The notes under the pieces are model-generated. The model was not told the DNA's origin. It saw only the letters and a list, made by a program, of their open reading frames with translations, and made no database searches. Below, piece after piece: positions 12,201 through 22,244 of a stretch of DNA of 64,000 bases (position 1 is its first letter; every line of letters starts with the position of its first letter). Where the stretch lies: contig CM065397.1 in NCBI GenBank assembly GCA_033060915.1, forward strand, positions 19,947,001-20,011,000, given 5' to 3'. The stretch comes from Euryodendron excelsum. Taxonomy: Eukaryota; Streptophyta; Magnoliopsida; Ericales; Pentaphylacaceae. The position numbers and the translations under genes were made by a program.

Positions 12201-12826
12201 GGGTCAAAGTCCAAATTATCAATACCAATATCACTATCCATATTGTCAGCTGGTTCAGCCAATGACCCTTCACCATAATCCTTCAATCGCTCCATCACTC
12301 CTAAGCCTCGGACCAACCTTTGTACATTCAAAACCCCAGCTTCAATTTCTTCCTCTTTTTCTTCAAAACCCATATCAAAATCAAGATTCTCTTCAGTATC
12401 ACCATTTTTAACATCAACAATCGGTTCAGCCAAGGACAACCCATCACTATTTCTCCAAACCCAAGGCCCACTTGAGTTTCCGTCCAATCTGTAACCGTTC
12501 AAAACCCTATATTCTACCATTTCTTTATCTTCTAGTTCCTTTGGCTCTTCATTTGCAGGTTCAACTCTGTTCTTATTGTCCAATATTGTGCCGATAACAT
12601 TGTTTTTTGCGTTATGAAAGTAAATTTTTAGTGGGCTTGGACGATCAGAAACCAGGGTTTGGTCCTTAGTGGTTTCGTACAGCGATTTTTCGTAATTGGT
12701 TCGAGGATCAACCAAGGTTGGGAGATTTGCAGTGGAAGCGAGAGGAGGTTGAGGATTTGGAGATGAAGGGAGCCGTGGTAAGACGTCTGTGTAGAGCTGT
12801 CCAAACTCATCCTCTTCGTCTTCCAT
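45..12826 (-). CDS. FIP1[V]-like pre-mRNA 3'-end processing factor, multi-exon gene (3' end possibly outside window)
   Basis: Host gene read from 12826 downward. The N-terminus (MEDEEDEFGQLYTDVL) is the plant FIP1[V]-type start. The conserved Fip1 core is in the exon at 2010-1884 (EEKRWRHPGVDLSDFFNFG), followed by IGERFPSIDAKRPR and SDAIIEIVFQDSLDD, both typical of plant FIP1[V]. In the known family, FIP1 is a CPSF subunit in the nucleus that links poly(A) polymerase to the cleavage and polyadenylation complex; that role is inferred here from similarity. Exons I can support: 12826-10793, 8556-8404, 3053-3010 (tentative), 2010-1884, 1816-about 1760 (donor unclear), 1671-1525, 1269-1168, 1082-835 and 203-45 (tentative). 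Phases agree across most junctions. Plant FIP1[V] proteins end in a long charged arginine-rich tail, which I could not find intact, so the gene may continue past position 1 or be damaged. The 6.4 kb gap between 8404 and 3053/2010 is filled with repeats. Family identity is firm; whether the gene works is open. Confidence 0.8.
835..1082 (-). CDS. FIP1-like gene, exon with IVFQDSLDD
   Basis: Acceptor GAGCAG at 1083 continues E from the exon before as EIVFQDSLDDAD. The donor AAAG then GTATGG is at 834. The 248 bp exon ends in phase 2. The later residues (Ser/Thr/Asp mixed, then RPLPLEASRQFC) no longer resemble the family. Confidence 0.65.
1168..1269 (-). CDS. FIP1-like gene, exon with GERFPSIDAKRPR
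   Basis: Acceptor ACCAG at 1270; donor GAG then GTAAGA at 1167; 102 bp, phase 0. It reads PIGEQIKVEVGIGERFPSID and AKRPRLSESDAIIE. The family counterpart is RPIPVESGYGERLPSIDTRPPR followed by SDAIIEI. This is one of the best-conserved parts of plant FIP1[V]. Confidence 0.8.
1525..1671 (-). CDS. FIP1-like gene, exon with DLPSELVTATG
   Basis: Acceptor TTTCAG at 1672; donor GTATGT at 1524; 147 bp, phase 0. It reads NNDWDLPSELVTATG and ends in ELSPI. The family has YDPDLPPELAAATG at this place, so the match is clear. Confidence 0.7.
1760..1816 (-). CDS. FIP1-like gene, exon following the core
   Basis: After acceptor GTGCAG (ending at 1817), the frame reads EQLHLESSMRSKIIIYES, the counterpart of the family's EQLRLEATMQSKIRVYES helix. 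No convincing donor follows the YES codons; GT at several places is weak, so the 3' boundary is uncertain by about 20 bp. The family's GRTEQ residues are missing, a possible sign of damage. Confidence 0.6.
1884..2010 (-). CDS. FIP1-like gene, Fip1-core exon
   Basis: The acceptor TTTCAG ends at 2011. One base completes a codon, then 42 codons run TVFDINIDNLEEKRWRHPGV, DLSDFFNFGLDELKWKDYCR and QM. This is the Fip1 signature block. The donor reads ATG then GCAAGT, a GC-type 5' splice site. The next exon begins EQLHLESSM, which restores the family order KDYCKQ-LEQLRLE, so the GC donor is well supported. Confidence 0.85.
3010..3053 (-). CDS. FIP1-like gene, candidate 44-nt exon 3
   Basis: Exon 2 ends in phase 0, and the Fip1-core exon begins with one base that must complete a codon, so an exon of length 3n+2 has to lie between them. 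Here CTCCAG is followed by 44 nt (VLEHGFRLGRDFKN plus AA) and a GTAAGA donor. Joining gives a lysine directly before TVFDIN, as in the family's SHK-TIFDVDI junction. Length, phase and junction residue all fit, but the internal residues match the family only weakly. Confidence 0.45.
3060..4860. other. AT-rich intronic or intergenic DNA, no gene seen
   Basis: Very AT-rich, with a TA run at 4338-4354 and no coding similarity in any frame. It lies between exons 2 and 3/4 of the FIP1-like gene. Confidence 0.5.
4920..5700. repeat. Three diverged copies of a repeat module
   Basis: A module runs from GATCCCACATCGCCTG through ACATTTTAAAGTCATACAGA to AACATGTGGAT. Copies occur at about 5037-5155, 5334-5455 (5' part diverged) and 5522-5652. 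Each copy also carries a CACTTG/CACTGG-TATCTA step. This resembles non-coding LTR/TRIM-like plant repeats, but I cannot name the family. The ORFs across it are chance frames. Confidence 0.5.
5690..7350 (-). pseudogene. Dead LINE (non-LTR retrotransposon) reverse transcriptase
   Basis: On the minus strand, frames broken by stops read LVREDEIKEWWRSYLENYL (about 7240-7180), then FTNYRGIELMSHTMKLWERL (about 6880-6820), then FGFMLGRST (about 6770). Later come DIYTGVVAS and FANDVVLVNE (near 6560-6530), a degraded FADD catalytic block. The 3' end near 5700 has GTAGACCCAAAGTAGTTGGG, a typical tail of this plant LINE group. Family knowledge: these copy themselves by target-primed reverse transcription. 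This copy lacks intact frames and its 5' end. It lies in the long FIP1 intron in the same orientation. Confidence 0.75.
8404..8556 (-). CDS. FIP1-like gene, exon 2 (51 codons)
   Basis: The acceptor TTGTAG ends at 8557 and the donor GTAAGT starts at 8403, so the exon is 153 bp and in phase 0 with exon 1. It reads CVRPVVAAMAEG...SAPGHIP...VNVSPVADHGRADW. The plant FIP1 counterpart is the YVRPGA / glycine-proline stretch ending in GRGDW. Splice sites and phase both fit well. Confidence 0.75.
8668..8765 (-). pseudogene. Decayed duplicate of FIP1-like exon 2
   Basis: About 200 bp upstream of exon 2 in gene order, the minus strand reads GAKPVAVAMLGRAPTGPAG and then APGWVYPSFSVGP. This aligns with exon 2 (CVRPVVAAMAEGATLGPRS, then APGHIPSFVNVSP). 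The acceptor side (CTGCAACAG at 8766) is kept, but a stop follows where exon 2 continues to GRADW, and no donor is seen. It is probably a non-functional tandem exon copy, unless it is used as an alternative terminal exon. Confidence 0.6.
8766..10792 (-). other. Intron 1 of the FIP1-like gene
   Basis: AT-rich non-coding DNA between exon 1 and the duplicated exon. It holds GAAA-rich patches near 8815-8870 and no open frame with family similarity. I see nothing else to annotate in it. Confidence 0.6.
10793..12826 (-). CDS. FIP1-like gene, exon 1 (678 codons)
   Basis: Open from ATG at 12826 to a donor after GAG at 10793 (GAG followed by GTCAGT); the reading frame stays open beyond but leaves family similarity. 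The first 150 residues are proline-rich, then acidic. Residues about 150-640 are three tandem copies of a 165-residue module, 495 bp in DNA, starting near 12375, 11880 and 11385. Each begins FDMG-(F/L)-E and contains DFDPIFP and the acidic motif DSDSEDDLNIILNNSEW or variants, five in all. The end (IGYRDHSYHFE) matches the family segment before the proline/glycine-rich region. The ATG is the first in frame and sits in the conserved N-terminus. A CT-rich leader lies upstream. The long plus-strand frames here are antisense shadows. Confidence 0.85.
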
Positions 12827-12902
12827 GAGAAAGAACTAGAGACGAAAAACACAGAGACAGACAGTGATATAACAGAGAAAAAAGGAGGTTTTAGGGAAGT
12901 CT

Positions 12903-13089
12903 ATGAGAATGAGAGAGAGAGAGGGAGAGAGACTATTTGTGGAAGGAAACTTGAGTTTTGGTGTGTTTCTAGAGAGAGAACATGAGACTCTATTCTTTCG
13001 AACCAAAAGTGAAGAAATGAGAAAAACCGAAAGTTCTATGAGACTTGGGAAGATCCATGGCTGTATTACAGAGAGAGAGAGAGAGAGAG
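12903..13089 (-). promoter_or_regulatory. CT-rich leader region of the FIP1-like gene
   Basis: Just upstream of the ATG, the minus strand carries CT runs (GA on plus at 12909-12932 and a pure 20 bp GA run at 13070-13089). Such CT microsatellites are common in plant 5' leaders and core promoters. That they belong to this transcript is inferred from position; no transcription start can be fixed. A TA run at 13202-13220 lies further upstream. Confidence 0.4.
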
Positions 13090-13109
13090 CACAAAACGGA
13101 TGGGGAGGA

Positions 13110-14596
13110 CACATGAACTATGCATGTAAGTTATGTAACGCACTACAATTATGCATATTAAAAAGAGTTAAATTTTTATCTAGTGAGAGACTGAGTGTAT
13201 TTATATATATATATATATAAGTTACTGTAAAAATGTGACTTGTGTCTGTAAATTTTACAATGTGAGTGAATCCAAATAAACTCTAAAACTAAATGTTAAC
13301 AAATGCTAAAATTAAACTCTAAAAATGATGTTAACATATACTAACATGTGCTTTAACGCAAAAGTTAGTCATCATAATGTTACGAGTTATATATAATATA
13401 AATACTTATATTCAATGGCTCATATTAGAGTTAGAAACGGATGTTTTTAAAATAACAACAACACCTTTACTAGAGTTGTAGAGCCATAGATATTTATAGT
13501 ACATTTGATTTTACATTTCTTCCATTGTATTTGAATATGAATATTTTAATTGAAAAGTAAACAAATTTGAAAAAAAAAATGTAAATAACATTTTTTTTAT
13601 TTTAGAAACTGTTCCTATAATTGTTAGAACTATCAAGAGTGTTAGAAATAACATTTTGTTTTTCGAAACAAATGTGCTATTAGCTTAGAATGGCAAGAAG
13701 GGCAACATCCTCCACTTATTTGGATGGAGAAATGTTGCTCCTCGTTTGTCTCAATTGTCCTTGTTGAGCCCATGTTCACGTACTTATTTCTTTGAATAGA
13801 GACTTAAATAATATAAAAGTAAAATAAAATTGTGTGAAGATTAACACTAGAAAAGCTTTAGTAATTTAGTAGAAGCATACGTTCTTTTTACTATTAGGCA
13901 AAACTCTTGAAAACTAGAAAATAATGGTGTAAGCTTATGCTATGTCATCGTAACATAATCCATGATTATTGTTTCCATTCACCAGTCAACACCAATATGT
14001 TCTACTTTGCAAATTGATAAGTTATTTTGTAACACCATTGCTAATCTTTGTCCATAGTCTCTAGTTAATAATGGACTTTGTTTCAAGTCTCATTTTTCAT
14101 TATTATAGATAAATTATAGCAAAAATAATGAAAAATATGATGACAAATTAATTTTTAACTGATAAAGTATGATTTGTCCAACTATTTTTCGTATTAAGCT
14201 TTATTTCTTTCAATCAAAATTTCTTCCTCATTCAACTCACAAAAACCTATTTGAACTTCAATTAGACCAGTTAGTAACAATTGTGTCACACCCCAATGTT
14301 GTCTTTAAAAAAAGGTATGTAGAAAGTTTATTTCTCAATGTTCAATAATAAAAGAATGTTTGTCTTTTTACCTACTCACTAGTTTAAATCCCTTATCAGG
14401 TATACGTAAGTAACATAAAGCTTTTTCTAAATCAACTCAACTCAACTCAATTATAAAACAAAAAATTATTCTTGAAATTGCATTCCGACTTAAACCCTTT
14501 AGGGTTACATCGGCAACTGAGAGTTTTGTTCCAAATTCAACAAACAAACAAAAAGAAAATTGAAAAGAAAAAAAAAGAAAGAAAGAAGAAGAAGGG

Positions 14597-14649
<53 letters not shown>

Positions 14650-16040
14650 ATACATAGAATTCATTTAGAATAGGTAATAGCCTTATCGGTTCCCACATCG
14701 ATGAGAATTGGGTGTGCGTGTCCATTTTAATAGGTTAATGGAGTTTGACTTTGTTAAAAAAACCAATCTCCTGACTTGTTGCACGTTCTCTGGTGTTTGA
14801 GCTTGCATCCCATGGGGCTTTCAGTCCCAAGACCATATGGGGGGTTTAGTGTTAGGCTGGTTCTTGCAGCGGTGAGAATTGGGTTTATTAGCACATCATA
14901 GGACTTCTCAAACAATCATTAAACATCTTCACTAGCTTTTGAAAAAATTCTCAATTTGGCCCCTCTAAAGATTATAAATATCTCCTATGTTTTTAAAAAT
15001 GCAATTTTTACCTACTATTTTGAAATGTTTCCCAATTTGCCCCTTAAAAATTCATAAATGCCTCTCTTAAAAAGTTATTTTTCTTTAAAGAACCCATTAT
15101 ATGTTATATATAAATTTATCATACCTTATATGTATATATGTATATGAAAGTTAAGTATCTTATTGTTGATTATAAAGAAAAAAAAAAAGGTTTTGATCAA
15201 TAGTTGCCTACTAAATGAATTTCCTAGCTCCACAACTAGATGCCAACTCCAGTTTTAGACAACATACACTTTACGATCCTTAGAAAGTGACACCTCTAAC
15301 ACTTTCTCTTTCTTTGCCAATCAATTAATCTAGCTCTCTTCAAACAGCTTGCTTGGACGAGACCTTGCTGAGGTTTTTCTCTAAAGAACTAAGATGCTCA
15401 GCCTTCCTATTCTTCAAATCCTGCTTTCAGGGTTACATTAGAGAAATAATAGAATTCATAGAGCCTAAAGAGGTGAAATAAAGCAAATAATGTCACATAA
15501 GCAAGTACATTGCAAGCATTGGATTAGCTGAATTTTTTTTGGATAACATAACCAAACAAAGAATAAAATCCATAATAAATTTAGAGAACAAAATATATGG
15601 TTAATTGTTAATGAAGTTCAACATGGTCATAGAATTACTAAGAGCATATAAAAAAAAAATTGCTTTAGTAGAGCCTTTAGAATGTTTTATTGATTTACTA
15701 GTTTGTAGAGTTGTGAATCACATCATTACATTACTTTTGTTGGTGGGAATTTTTTGCATTTTTCATGGATGAATATTGGAGAAGACCTTTTCCTTTTGTA
15801 TTTTTCGTACACATTTATGATTCTTCTTAATGTAGAGAAACCCTAGCTAAAGTTTTATAGTGGAAAGACAACTAGGAAAAGGGATTTGCAAAGTTGGGAT
15901 TATAAATTAAGATAATCTGCAACCACTTTATTCATTACAGTAACTTAATTGAACCAAAGAAATTGCCAAGAATTTTGGAGGTGGAAAATCCAATATGAAC
16001 ATCTCATAGACCTACATATATTGTTGTAATGTAATTAATT
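13110..16040. other. Intergenic DNA without recognised genes
   Basis: AT-rich sequence between the FIP1-like gene and the PPR pseudogene. It includes the GA run listed separately and a moderately GC-richer patch at 14670-14880 with TCCCACATCGATGAG and a nearby AGAATTGGGT repeated at 14703 and 14876, possibly an old repeat. No coding similarity seen. Confidence 0.5.
14604..14646. repeat. (GA)n microsatellite
   Basis: An unbroken run of about 21 GA units, preceded by A- and GAA-rich sequence from 14550. The Ser/Leu- and Arg/Glu-repeat ORFs over it are artefacts. Confidence 0.95.
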
Positions 16041-16049
16041 ACATGAAAA

Positions 16050-17119
16050 TCTTAGACAACAAAAGCATATACATTGGCAAGTAGAAAGCGAAAACCAATT
16101 ATTTCAAGCACGCAATGTTTAGCTGTAATCTCCCTAAGCTCACCATTGTTATATAAGCTGCAAGTAAGAAGCCATGCTCCCCAAATGCTGATATGAGGTT
16201 GTAGTGGCATGCTTTTTATCAACTTATCTGCTTCTTAACCATCTAGACTACCCTGAAAGATTGACCATAATACCATAATGTTTAGCTGAAGGCATAAGTC
16301 CATGCTTCTGAATTAAGGTAAAGCATTTATACCCTTCTCCAACCAGACCAATATGGTTATATGTAGTTAATATCCAATGTAAGGTAACTAAATTTGGATA
16401 TATTCAAACAATTGATTGCATCATTTTGCCTACCATTTATTTATACCTCATCCCAAAAGCATTGCAAAATATGCAACCATATCCTCCTTTTGCAAGCCCT
16501 GAAATAGCTTGTACACCTTATCAATGCTTCCACACTTCGCGTACAGGTCAATTAAGAGCAATATCCAAATGATCATCGACTCTAATTCTGAGTTGATCTA
16601 TATGAAAGTTATATAACTCAATCCAAGACCCAATTCTCATATTTCCCCTTTGGGAACAAGCAAATAGAACATTAAGAAATGTCATTTTATGTAGCTGAAT
16701 ATCACATTGAGTTGAAGCATGTTGTTGAATAACAACTATTTTGAGCATGGAAATCTATCATGGCATTGTACAAGAGCAAATCTTTATCAATTCTCACCCA
16801 TCTAGTCAAAGAGCTTCTAAGCAAACCCAACCTTCCCACATTTTTTAGTATCCACAAATCATTGTAATCCAAGAAACGTTATTGTTTCTAGGCATTGCAT
16901 GAAAGAAAATATGTGAATTGTCTATCTTTCCAGAGTCTAAATAGCCACTGTCATCACATTCTAACAAGTTATATTTCGTCTAGGCATCTGGCGAAATGAA
17001 GCACATGGTTTCTCAATATCCTATACTCTCCCATGTCTCAAAATCATTGAATTTGAAGACACATAACATCCTTTACTGGCACCTCGTCAAACAGACTGAG
17101 TCATAACTAAGTTCCCTAG
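16050..17119 (-). pseudogene. PPR protein pseudogene, 3' part
   Basis: On the minus strand, frameshifted pieces in order match a plant PPR protein of the E class: LFDEVPVKDV (about 17080), VMISGY-like and CNAMPRNN-VSWITMICGYS-like pieces (16970-16850), DLLLYNAMID (about 16775), MTFLNVLFACSQRGN (about 16685), ALIDLYAKCGSIDKVYKLF (about 16560), VAYFAMLL (about 16460), GLMPSAKHYGIMV (about 16290) and PHISIWGA (about 16180). The E-motif end LLANVYAF lies near 16060. PPR proteins normally bind organelle RNA; this copy has many frameshifts and stops and cannot encode one. Its 5' part continues beyond the giant LTR at 21706. Confidence 0.8.
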
Positions 17120-17639
17120 TGTCGAGCCCAGATTTTTTGCACTCGAGTAATACACACACAAGCGGAAAAAATATTGTACTATCTAGTTAGAATTCATCCT
17201 CCTAGAAGAATGAGTGCGACTAGGTTTGAATTAAAAATTGATTTGAATAAATGGCTTTTAGAAAACAATTGGAGTCGCCATCTAACTTGATTAAGGTGAG
17301 TTAGGTCACCTAAAAACTAAGAACAATCTGAAGATTACACTTAGGGTTTTTGAAAACGATTTTAAAAATACTAGCTCAAGAGAGGGTTTTTAGGAAAACA
17401 GGTTATTTAGCAACCTTTGGAAAATAGTTAAGCCCTTTTTTGAAAATAACTCCATTTTGGTCTTTCGAAAACAGTGATCTTAGGTTCAGAGGTTGGTTAC
17501 GTGTAGGGAAGAGGCACTAAGCCATCACCTTACCCCGCCCTTGCAGTACCTACATGTCTATTCACCCTAGATTCACCTATGAGAGTCTTCAACTAACAAA
17601 TGTCCAATCCTATCCACTTTAGAAAAGAATTTTAAAAAG

Positions 17640-19560
17640 AATGATGCATGATGTGTAAATGCAAGAAAAAGAGAGTTGAAAAATAGATTTGGAAAAGAAG
17701 AATTGAAGTTTGAATTTGAAAAGAAAGTTTAGAAATTAAAATTAAAGATTGAAAATAGATTTTAGAATTGGAAGTTGGAAAACAGTTATGGAATTGGAGA
17801 TTTGAAATGGTTGTGGAAATAGAAGCTTGAAAAAGATTGTGGCCACACCCATGAGAGTTGCCTACGTATTCTTTTTGAGGAATCAGGTCAGTTGTAGTTC
17901 GGACAAGTGTCCGATAGAAAATAGAAGATTTGATTTGAAAAAGGAGTTGAATTGGAATTTGGATTTGATTTGGATTTAGAATAAATGATTGGAAATTGAA
18001 ATTTGGAATTGAAAATATTGAACTTTGATTTGGAAAGATAGAACTTAGAAGAAAGATTTGGACTTGTTTTGAAAATATTGAGATTTGGGAATCCTAAACT
18101 TAGGAAAGATAGGATTTAGAAAAGACTTGAGATTAAGAAAGATTTGACTCGACTTAGAAAAGATTTGAGAAAAGATTTGACTCGAATATTGGTCTTGGAA
18201 GATTAGGAAAAGATTGAATTTAGGAAAGATTCGAATTTGGAAAGTGTAATTTTAGGGAAGTGTTACTTTAGGAAAGTTTTGAATTAGGAAGGTGTCATTT
18301 AAGTAAAGTTTTGAACTAGGAACGTTCCGTTTTAGGAAAGTTTTGGTTTAAGAAAGTTTTGAAATAGGAAAGGTTTAGTTTTAACAAAGTTTTGAAATTG
18401 GAGAATTTTGAATTTGGAATGTTTTGAAATAGGAAAGTTTAGAATTTAGGAAGCCTAAGATTTGGAAAGGTCGGGATTAGGAAAGATTTAGAAATTTAAA
18501 GTTTAAGGAAAGATTTAAATGTTTAACTTTAGTAAGCTTAAAGTTTAGGAAGTTATGAGATTAGGAAGGATTAGATTAGGAAATGTTTAGATTTGGAAGG
18601 ATTGAGATTCCTATTTCCTAAAACAAGGGATTGGATTTTGTTTCCAAAAACGGAGGATAGGATCTAATTTCCTAAATGGAAGATTGGTTTTGGTTTCCTA
18701 AAGGGAAGATTGGATTTGACATGGATTTGGAAAATAAAGTTTTGAAAATCCTAGATTTGGGAGACTATAATTTTGATGTAGAAAATAGGTTTTGGAAACA
18801 TAAGATTTAGATGACAAAAAGGGAGATTTTGAAAACCTAGGTTTTAATGCAAGATTGAAAATCATGTTTTTGAGAAAGGAAATTAGAGTTTCCTAATTGT
18901 GGGTTCTAAGGTTTGACTTGGGCTTCAAGGAAAGAGATTTGGAAAGTAAGTTTTTAGAAAGGGAGATTTTTTGAAGAAAATCCTAGAGAGGAGTTTTTAG
19001 CAAGTGAATTTTGAAGAGAGAGTTTTTGGAAGGGGATTTTTGGAAGGAGATTGTTGGAAAGAGTTTTTAGGAAAGAGATTTAGGGAGTGTTTTTAGAAAC
19101 TGAATTTTAAGGAGAGTGTTTTGGAAAGGAGTTTAAAAAGAAGTTTTGAAAAATAAATTTTTGGAGGGAGTTTTTAGAAGACAATTTTGGTAAGGAACTT
19201 TGAAAAGGAGATTAGAAAGAGTTTTTAGAAAGTATGTTGGAAAGAGATTTTTTAGAAAGAGAGATTTGAAAAGGGAGTTTTTAGAAAGTTTATAAAAATA
19301 TCTCACTTTTCTAAGGCGATTCTAACCATAAGAAGGCTAGAACCGCTTTAGGATAGTAGTTTTGAAAACAACAAAGATTTTGAAAATATGGACCATATTA
19401 GTCACTTTAAATGTAACATTTTCCTAAAGCAACCCTAACCATGAAAAGGCTAGAATCACCCTAGGATTGTGATTTTGAAAACAAGTTTTGAAAAAGAAGG
19501 TTTTGATGCAAGTTTTTGAAAAACGAGTTTGAAACGAATTTTGGAAGAATGCAAGATCAT
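17640..19560 (+). repeat. C-poor, GGAAAGTTTTGAA-type degenerate repeat tract
   Basis: About 1.9 kb within the LTR where the + strand is nearly free of C and consists of short diverged units like TTAGGAAAGTTTTGAA. Matching tracts occur at 35680-37140 and 45400-47460 in the other copies. Confidence 0.8.
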
Positions 19561-20150
19561 GATATGCACAATGCAAGTTGGGGTCGTGAACATACAAGGT
19601 TAAGGCTTCACCATATAATCAAGGGGGCTGAACCCACATGGTCTCCAGTTAGACTAAAAGAAAGCTCTCGACACAGTGACCCTCTAATAGCCTAATCCTA
19701 CACATGGACAGAGAAGTCCCTTGTTTCAAGCATGCAAGAAGGGGGGGGAGGGAAGAAGATAGGGGATTAAAATAGAAGAAAACAAAAGTGGGTTCAGAGA
19801 GATAAGAGAGAGGGGAAAAGATGCGTAAACTTAAATAGAGAGCCTACCTTGTATCTTCTTTACTTTGTTTTGCTTTGTGCGCCTTGCTTTGGTCTTCGCT
19901 TCAGTCTTCAAGAACTTGTCTTCGATCTTCGGGAACTTCAGGTTGCAGCACTTCAAGTCTTCAATGGAGGCTTTGGAGGCTAGTGTATGAGTGTGTATGA
20001 GTATATAAAAGGCTAGGGTTTGTGTATGGAGGCTAGGGTTTGGAAAACCTAAAGAAGACTAGGGCTTAGAGAGGCTACAAGCTCTGTGTATCGAAAAGTA
20101 AGGTTTTTAGATGGAGTTTGCAGACCTCTTTCACACTGGAGGAGGCTCTG

Positions 20151-20160
20151 TATTTATAGA
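20151..20160 (+). promoter_or_regulatory. TATA box of giant LTR copy 1
   Basis: TATTTATAGA after GGAGGAGGCTCTG; the same context recurs at 38119 and 48275 in the other copies. Conservation in old copies argues for function in the parent element. It would place U3 at about 3 kb. Confidence 0.5.
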
Positions 20161-21705
20161 GAGAAGAATGACCTAGCGCCTGTTGCAGTGGCACCAGGCC
20201 AAAAAACCTTCTGGCCCCACTACTAGCGGCACCAGCCATTTAGAAAAGCTTTAAGGTCGGCAAACAATGTATCTTCAGAAGATTTGGGAGCTTGTACTGG
20301 TAACTACCATGCAATTTTTAGCTTGGTTTCACTAAGAGTAGCTCTAAAAGGTCCATGAAAGATTTAAGGGACCGGGAATGGCCCAAAAGGCCGAAAAAGG
20401 GCAGGAACCCTTAGAATAGGGCCCTGGGGGGTAATGGACTTAAAAAAGAATGTCAGGGTTTATTGGAAGGGTTGATCGAGGCATTAGGGGTAAAACGGTC
20501 AACTGGATTGGAAAACTACCAAGATGGACTCGAAATGTCCCGGAAGAAGACTCAAGGTTTGGAAACATTATTTAGAATGTCTCAGAAGGTTACCGGTTTG
20601 ATACCCAAAGCCGGTGTGGTCGGAAAAGGCGACTGGCCCGTTAGGGGCAAAATAGTCATTTTGAATCGGGTTTGCCGAAACTGACTCAGAATGATCCGGA
20701 AAGATAATGGAAGGTCGGGAATACTATAAAAATCATTCTCAGGAGGATACCGGTTTGATACCCAGAGCCGGTGTGGTTCCCGAGGCGCTCGGATGCCTAA
20801 GGGCAAAATTGTCATCTTGACCGAAAAGTCTTGGAATTGGCCCAAAACTGGCGAGACGGCACCTAATCATGCCGGATTGACTTTAAGACAATCTTGAAAA
20901 GGTTGACTTACCGTTCTGAGGACTTAGGTACTTTTTCGAGAAATATGCCGGAAATGGCCCTAAAGGCAGTTTAGTCATTTTTCATCGGAGTGGGCTAGCA
21001 GGCACTGGTGTTGACCTGGGTTTTGAGTGTTTCTGCCACTTTGACGGCGGTCCCATGATATAGGGGTTTGTTGGCAATTTCCTATATCAACCTATTTACG
21101 AGTACTTCTGCTACTTTGACGGTTGCGATGTTTGCGAGTACTTCTGCTACTCTGACGGTTCGCGATAATTTCTGAGACTGCCTAATCTCAGGAAGCTACT
21201 AAATGGACATAGTGCCTGAGGAATCAACTTTCTCGAAAGGCATGCTGAAACAGACATTTCTGCATTGGCAAGCTAGTAAGCGCCAAAGGTGGACCATTCT
21301 ACCATCTAGGGGACTTGGGACCTCGTCCCGGTCGACGAGTTTGAAGGGACTTACCATTCCGAAGAGTTCACTCAGAAACGTGCCGGATTGGAGGGTCTTA
21401 CCACCTTGAGGAATCAACTTTCTCGAAAGGTGCGCCGGATTTAATTGGAATTAGAATTGGAAATGGAATTGGAAAGGGGACTTACCGTCTTCGGAAAGAC
21501 GTGCCTATTGGAATTAGACTGAACATTACCCCCAAGGGCATTTTGGTTATTTTGCCTTTATTTGGGCCCGGCGAGTCCGCGAAGCAGTTTGATTGACGGG
21601 ATTAGGCTTGAAAAGTTGATTTGACTCAGAATATGTCCACATTAACTTGAATACAAGTCTAGATAGACTGTAGACTGCCGAGCGGTCAAAAATGGGGTGC
21701 TTACA

Positions 21706-21850
21706 CCTGTGAGCATTGAAAACCAAGGAACCACATATTTAGCAACCCTTTTGTCAAATACCTTCTCGTGCAATCTTCATATTGCCTTGCTTTAATTAGA
21801 AATCCATAAGAGCTGTTTTCACATAAATGCTCTACAAAACCCATATTTTT
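21706..21850 (-). pseudogene. PPR protein pseudogene, 5' part (split by LTR)
   Basis: The minus strand reads KVFDKRVAKYVVPWFSMLT in one frame, the end of a PPR motif. The next residues in the gene (NLVMTQ-LFDEVPVKDV) lie on the other side of the LTR at 17119 and below, so one pseudogene was cut by the insertion. Further 5', only scraps such as GFVEHLC-like sequence are seen before similarity ends near 21850. Confidence 0.7.
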
Positions 21851-22165
21851 AATGGAAAGTTATAAATCTTATGTGCAGACATTGTCACCAATTAAAGGTG
21901 CTGATGAGGCTCAAGCCAAAAAAACCTGACAAGGGATAAAAATATGTTGTACCTTCAAAAAAATTGTTGACTTTTTGTTAACCTTCAAAGCTTTGAACTT
22001 CAAATCCATCTAAAATGTTTTCTAATAAGTGGATTTGTTAAAGGAACATATTACTATTTATATGTTTGTTGGGGATTGACATCTGCTGGTGTTGCCATGT
22101 CTAGTAGGCTTTTATTATCTGTTTTATTGGTAGAGGAAAGCTGTCATGTTGCCTTCCATCAGCTA
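21845..22165 (+). repeat. Unidentified host-like segment, copy 1
   Basis: Shares an ordered series of blocks with 29605-30095: TTAATGGAAA, ATGTGCAGACATTG, AAGGGAT-AA, TTAACCTTCAAAGCTTTGAA and TATGTTTGTTGG. ATGTGCAG looks like a 3' splice site before a short coding-like stretch, so a host gene 3' end is possible. I cannot identify it. Confidence 0.5.
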
Positions 22166-22244
22166 GCACATGCCGTGCTAACCATAGTCACACCTGCTGG
22201 GCAAGCGCTAGGCACCTATTGGGTAGGCGCGACTGCAAGTAATA

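Larger units (their letters stand above)
17120..21705 (+). mobile_element. Solo LTR 1 of a giant-LTR Ogre/Tat-like Ty3/gypsy family (4.6 kb)
   Basis: Starts TGTCGAGCCCAGATTTTTTG and ends AATGGGGTGCTTACA (TG...CA). The same ends bound the copy at 44857-50053. It carries GAGTCGCCATCTAAC and GGTTGGTTACGTG near its 5' end, a block I associate with Ogre/Tat-type plant LTRs; that link is from family knowledge, not a search. A TATTTATAGA box at 20151, kept in all three copies, suggests the + strand is the transcribed one. Flanks are CCTAG and CCTGT, a diverged 5 bp target duplication. It interrupts a PPR pseudogene. No internal region, so it is a solo LTR. Confidence 0.75.

Noticed and set aside
11412..12278. 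288-codon plus-strand ORF rich in Ser/Phe/Pro
   Set aside because: Antisense shadow of the repeated FIP1 exon; its repeats mirror the 495 bp unit.
14437..14725. Leu/Ser- and Arg/Glu-repeat ORFs
   Set aside because: Translation of the GA microsatellite.
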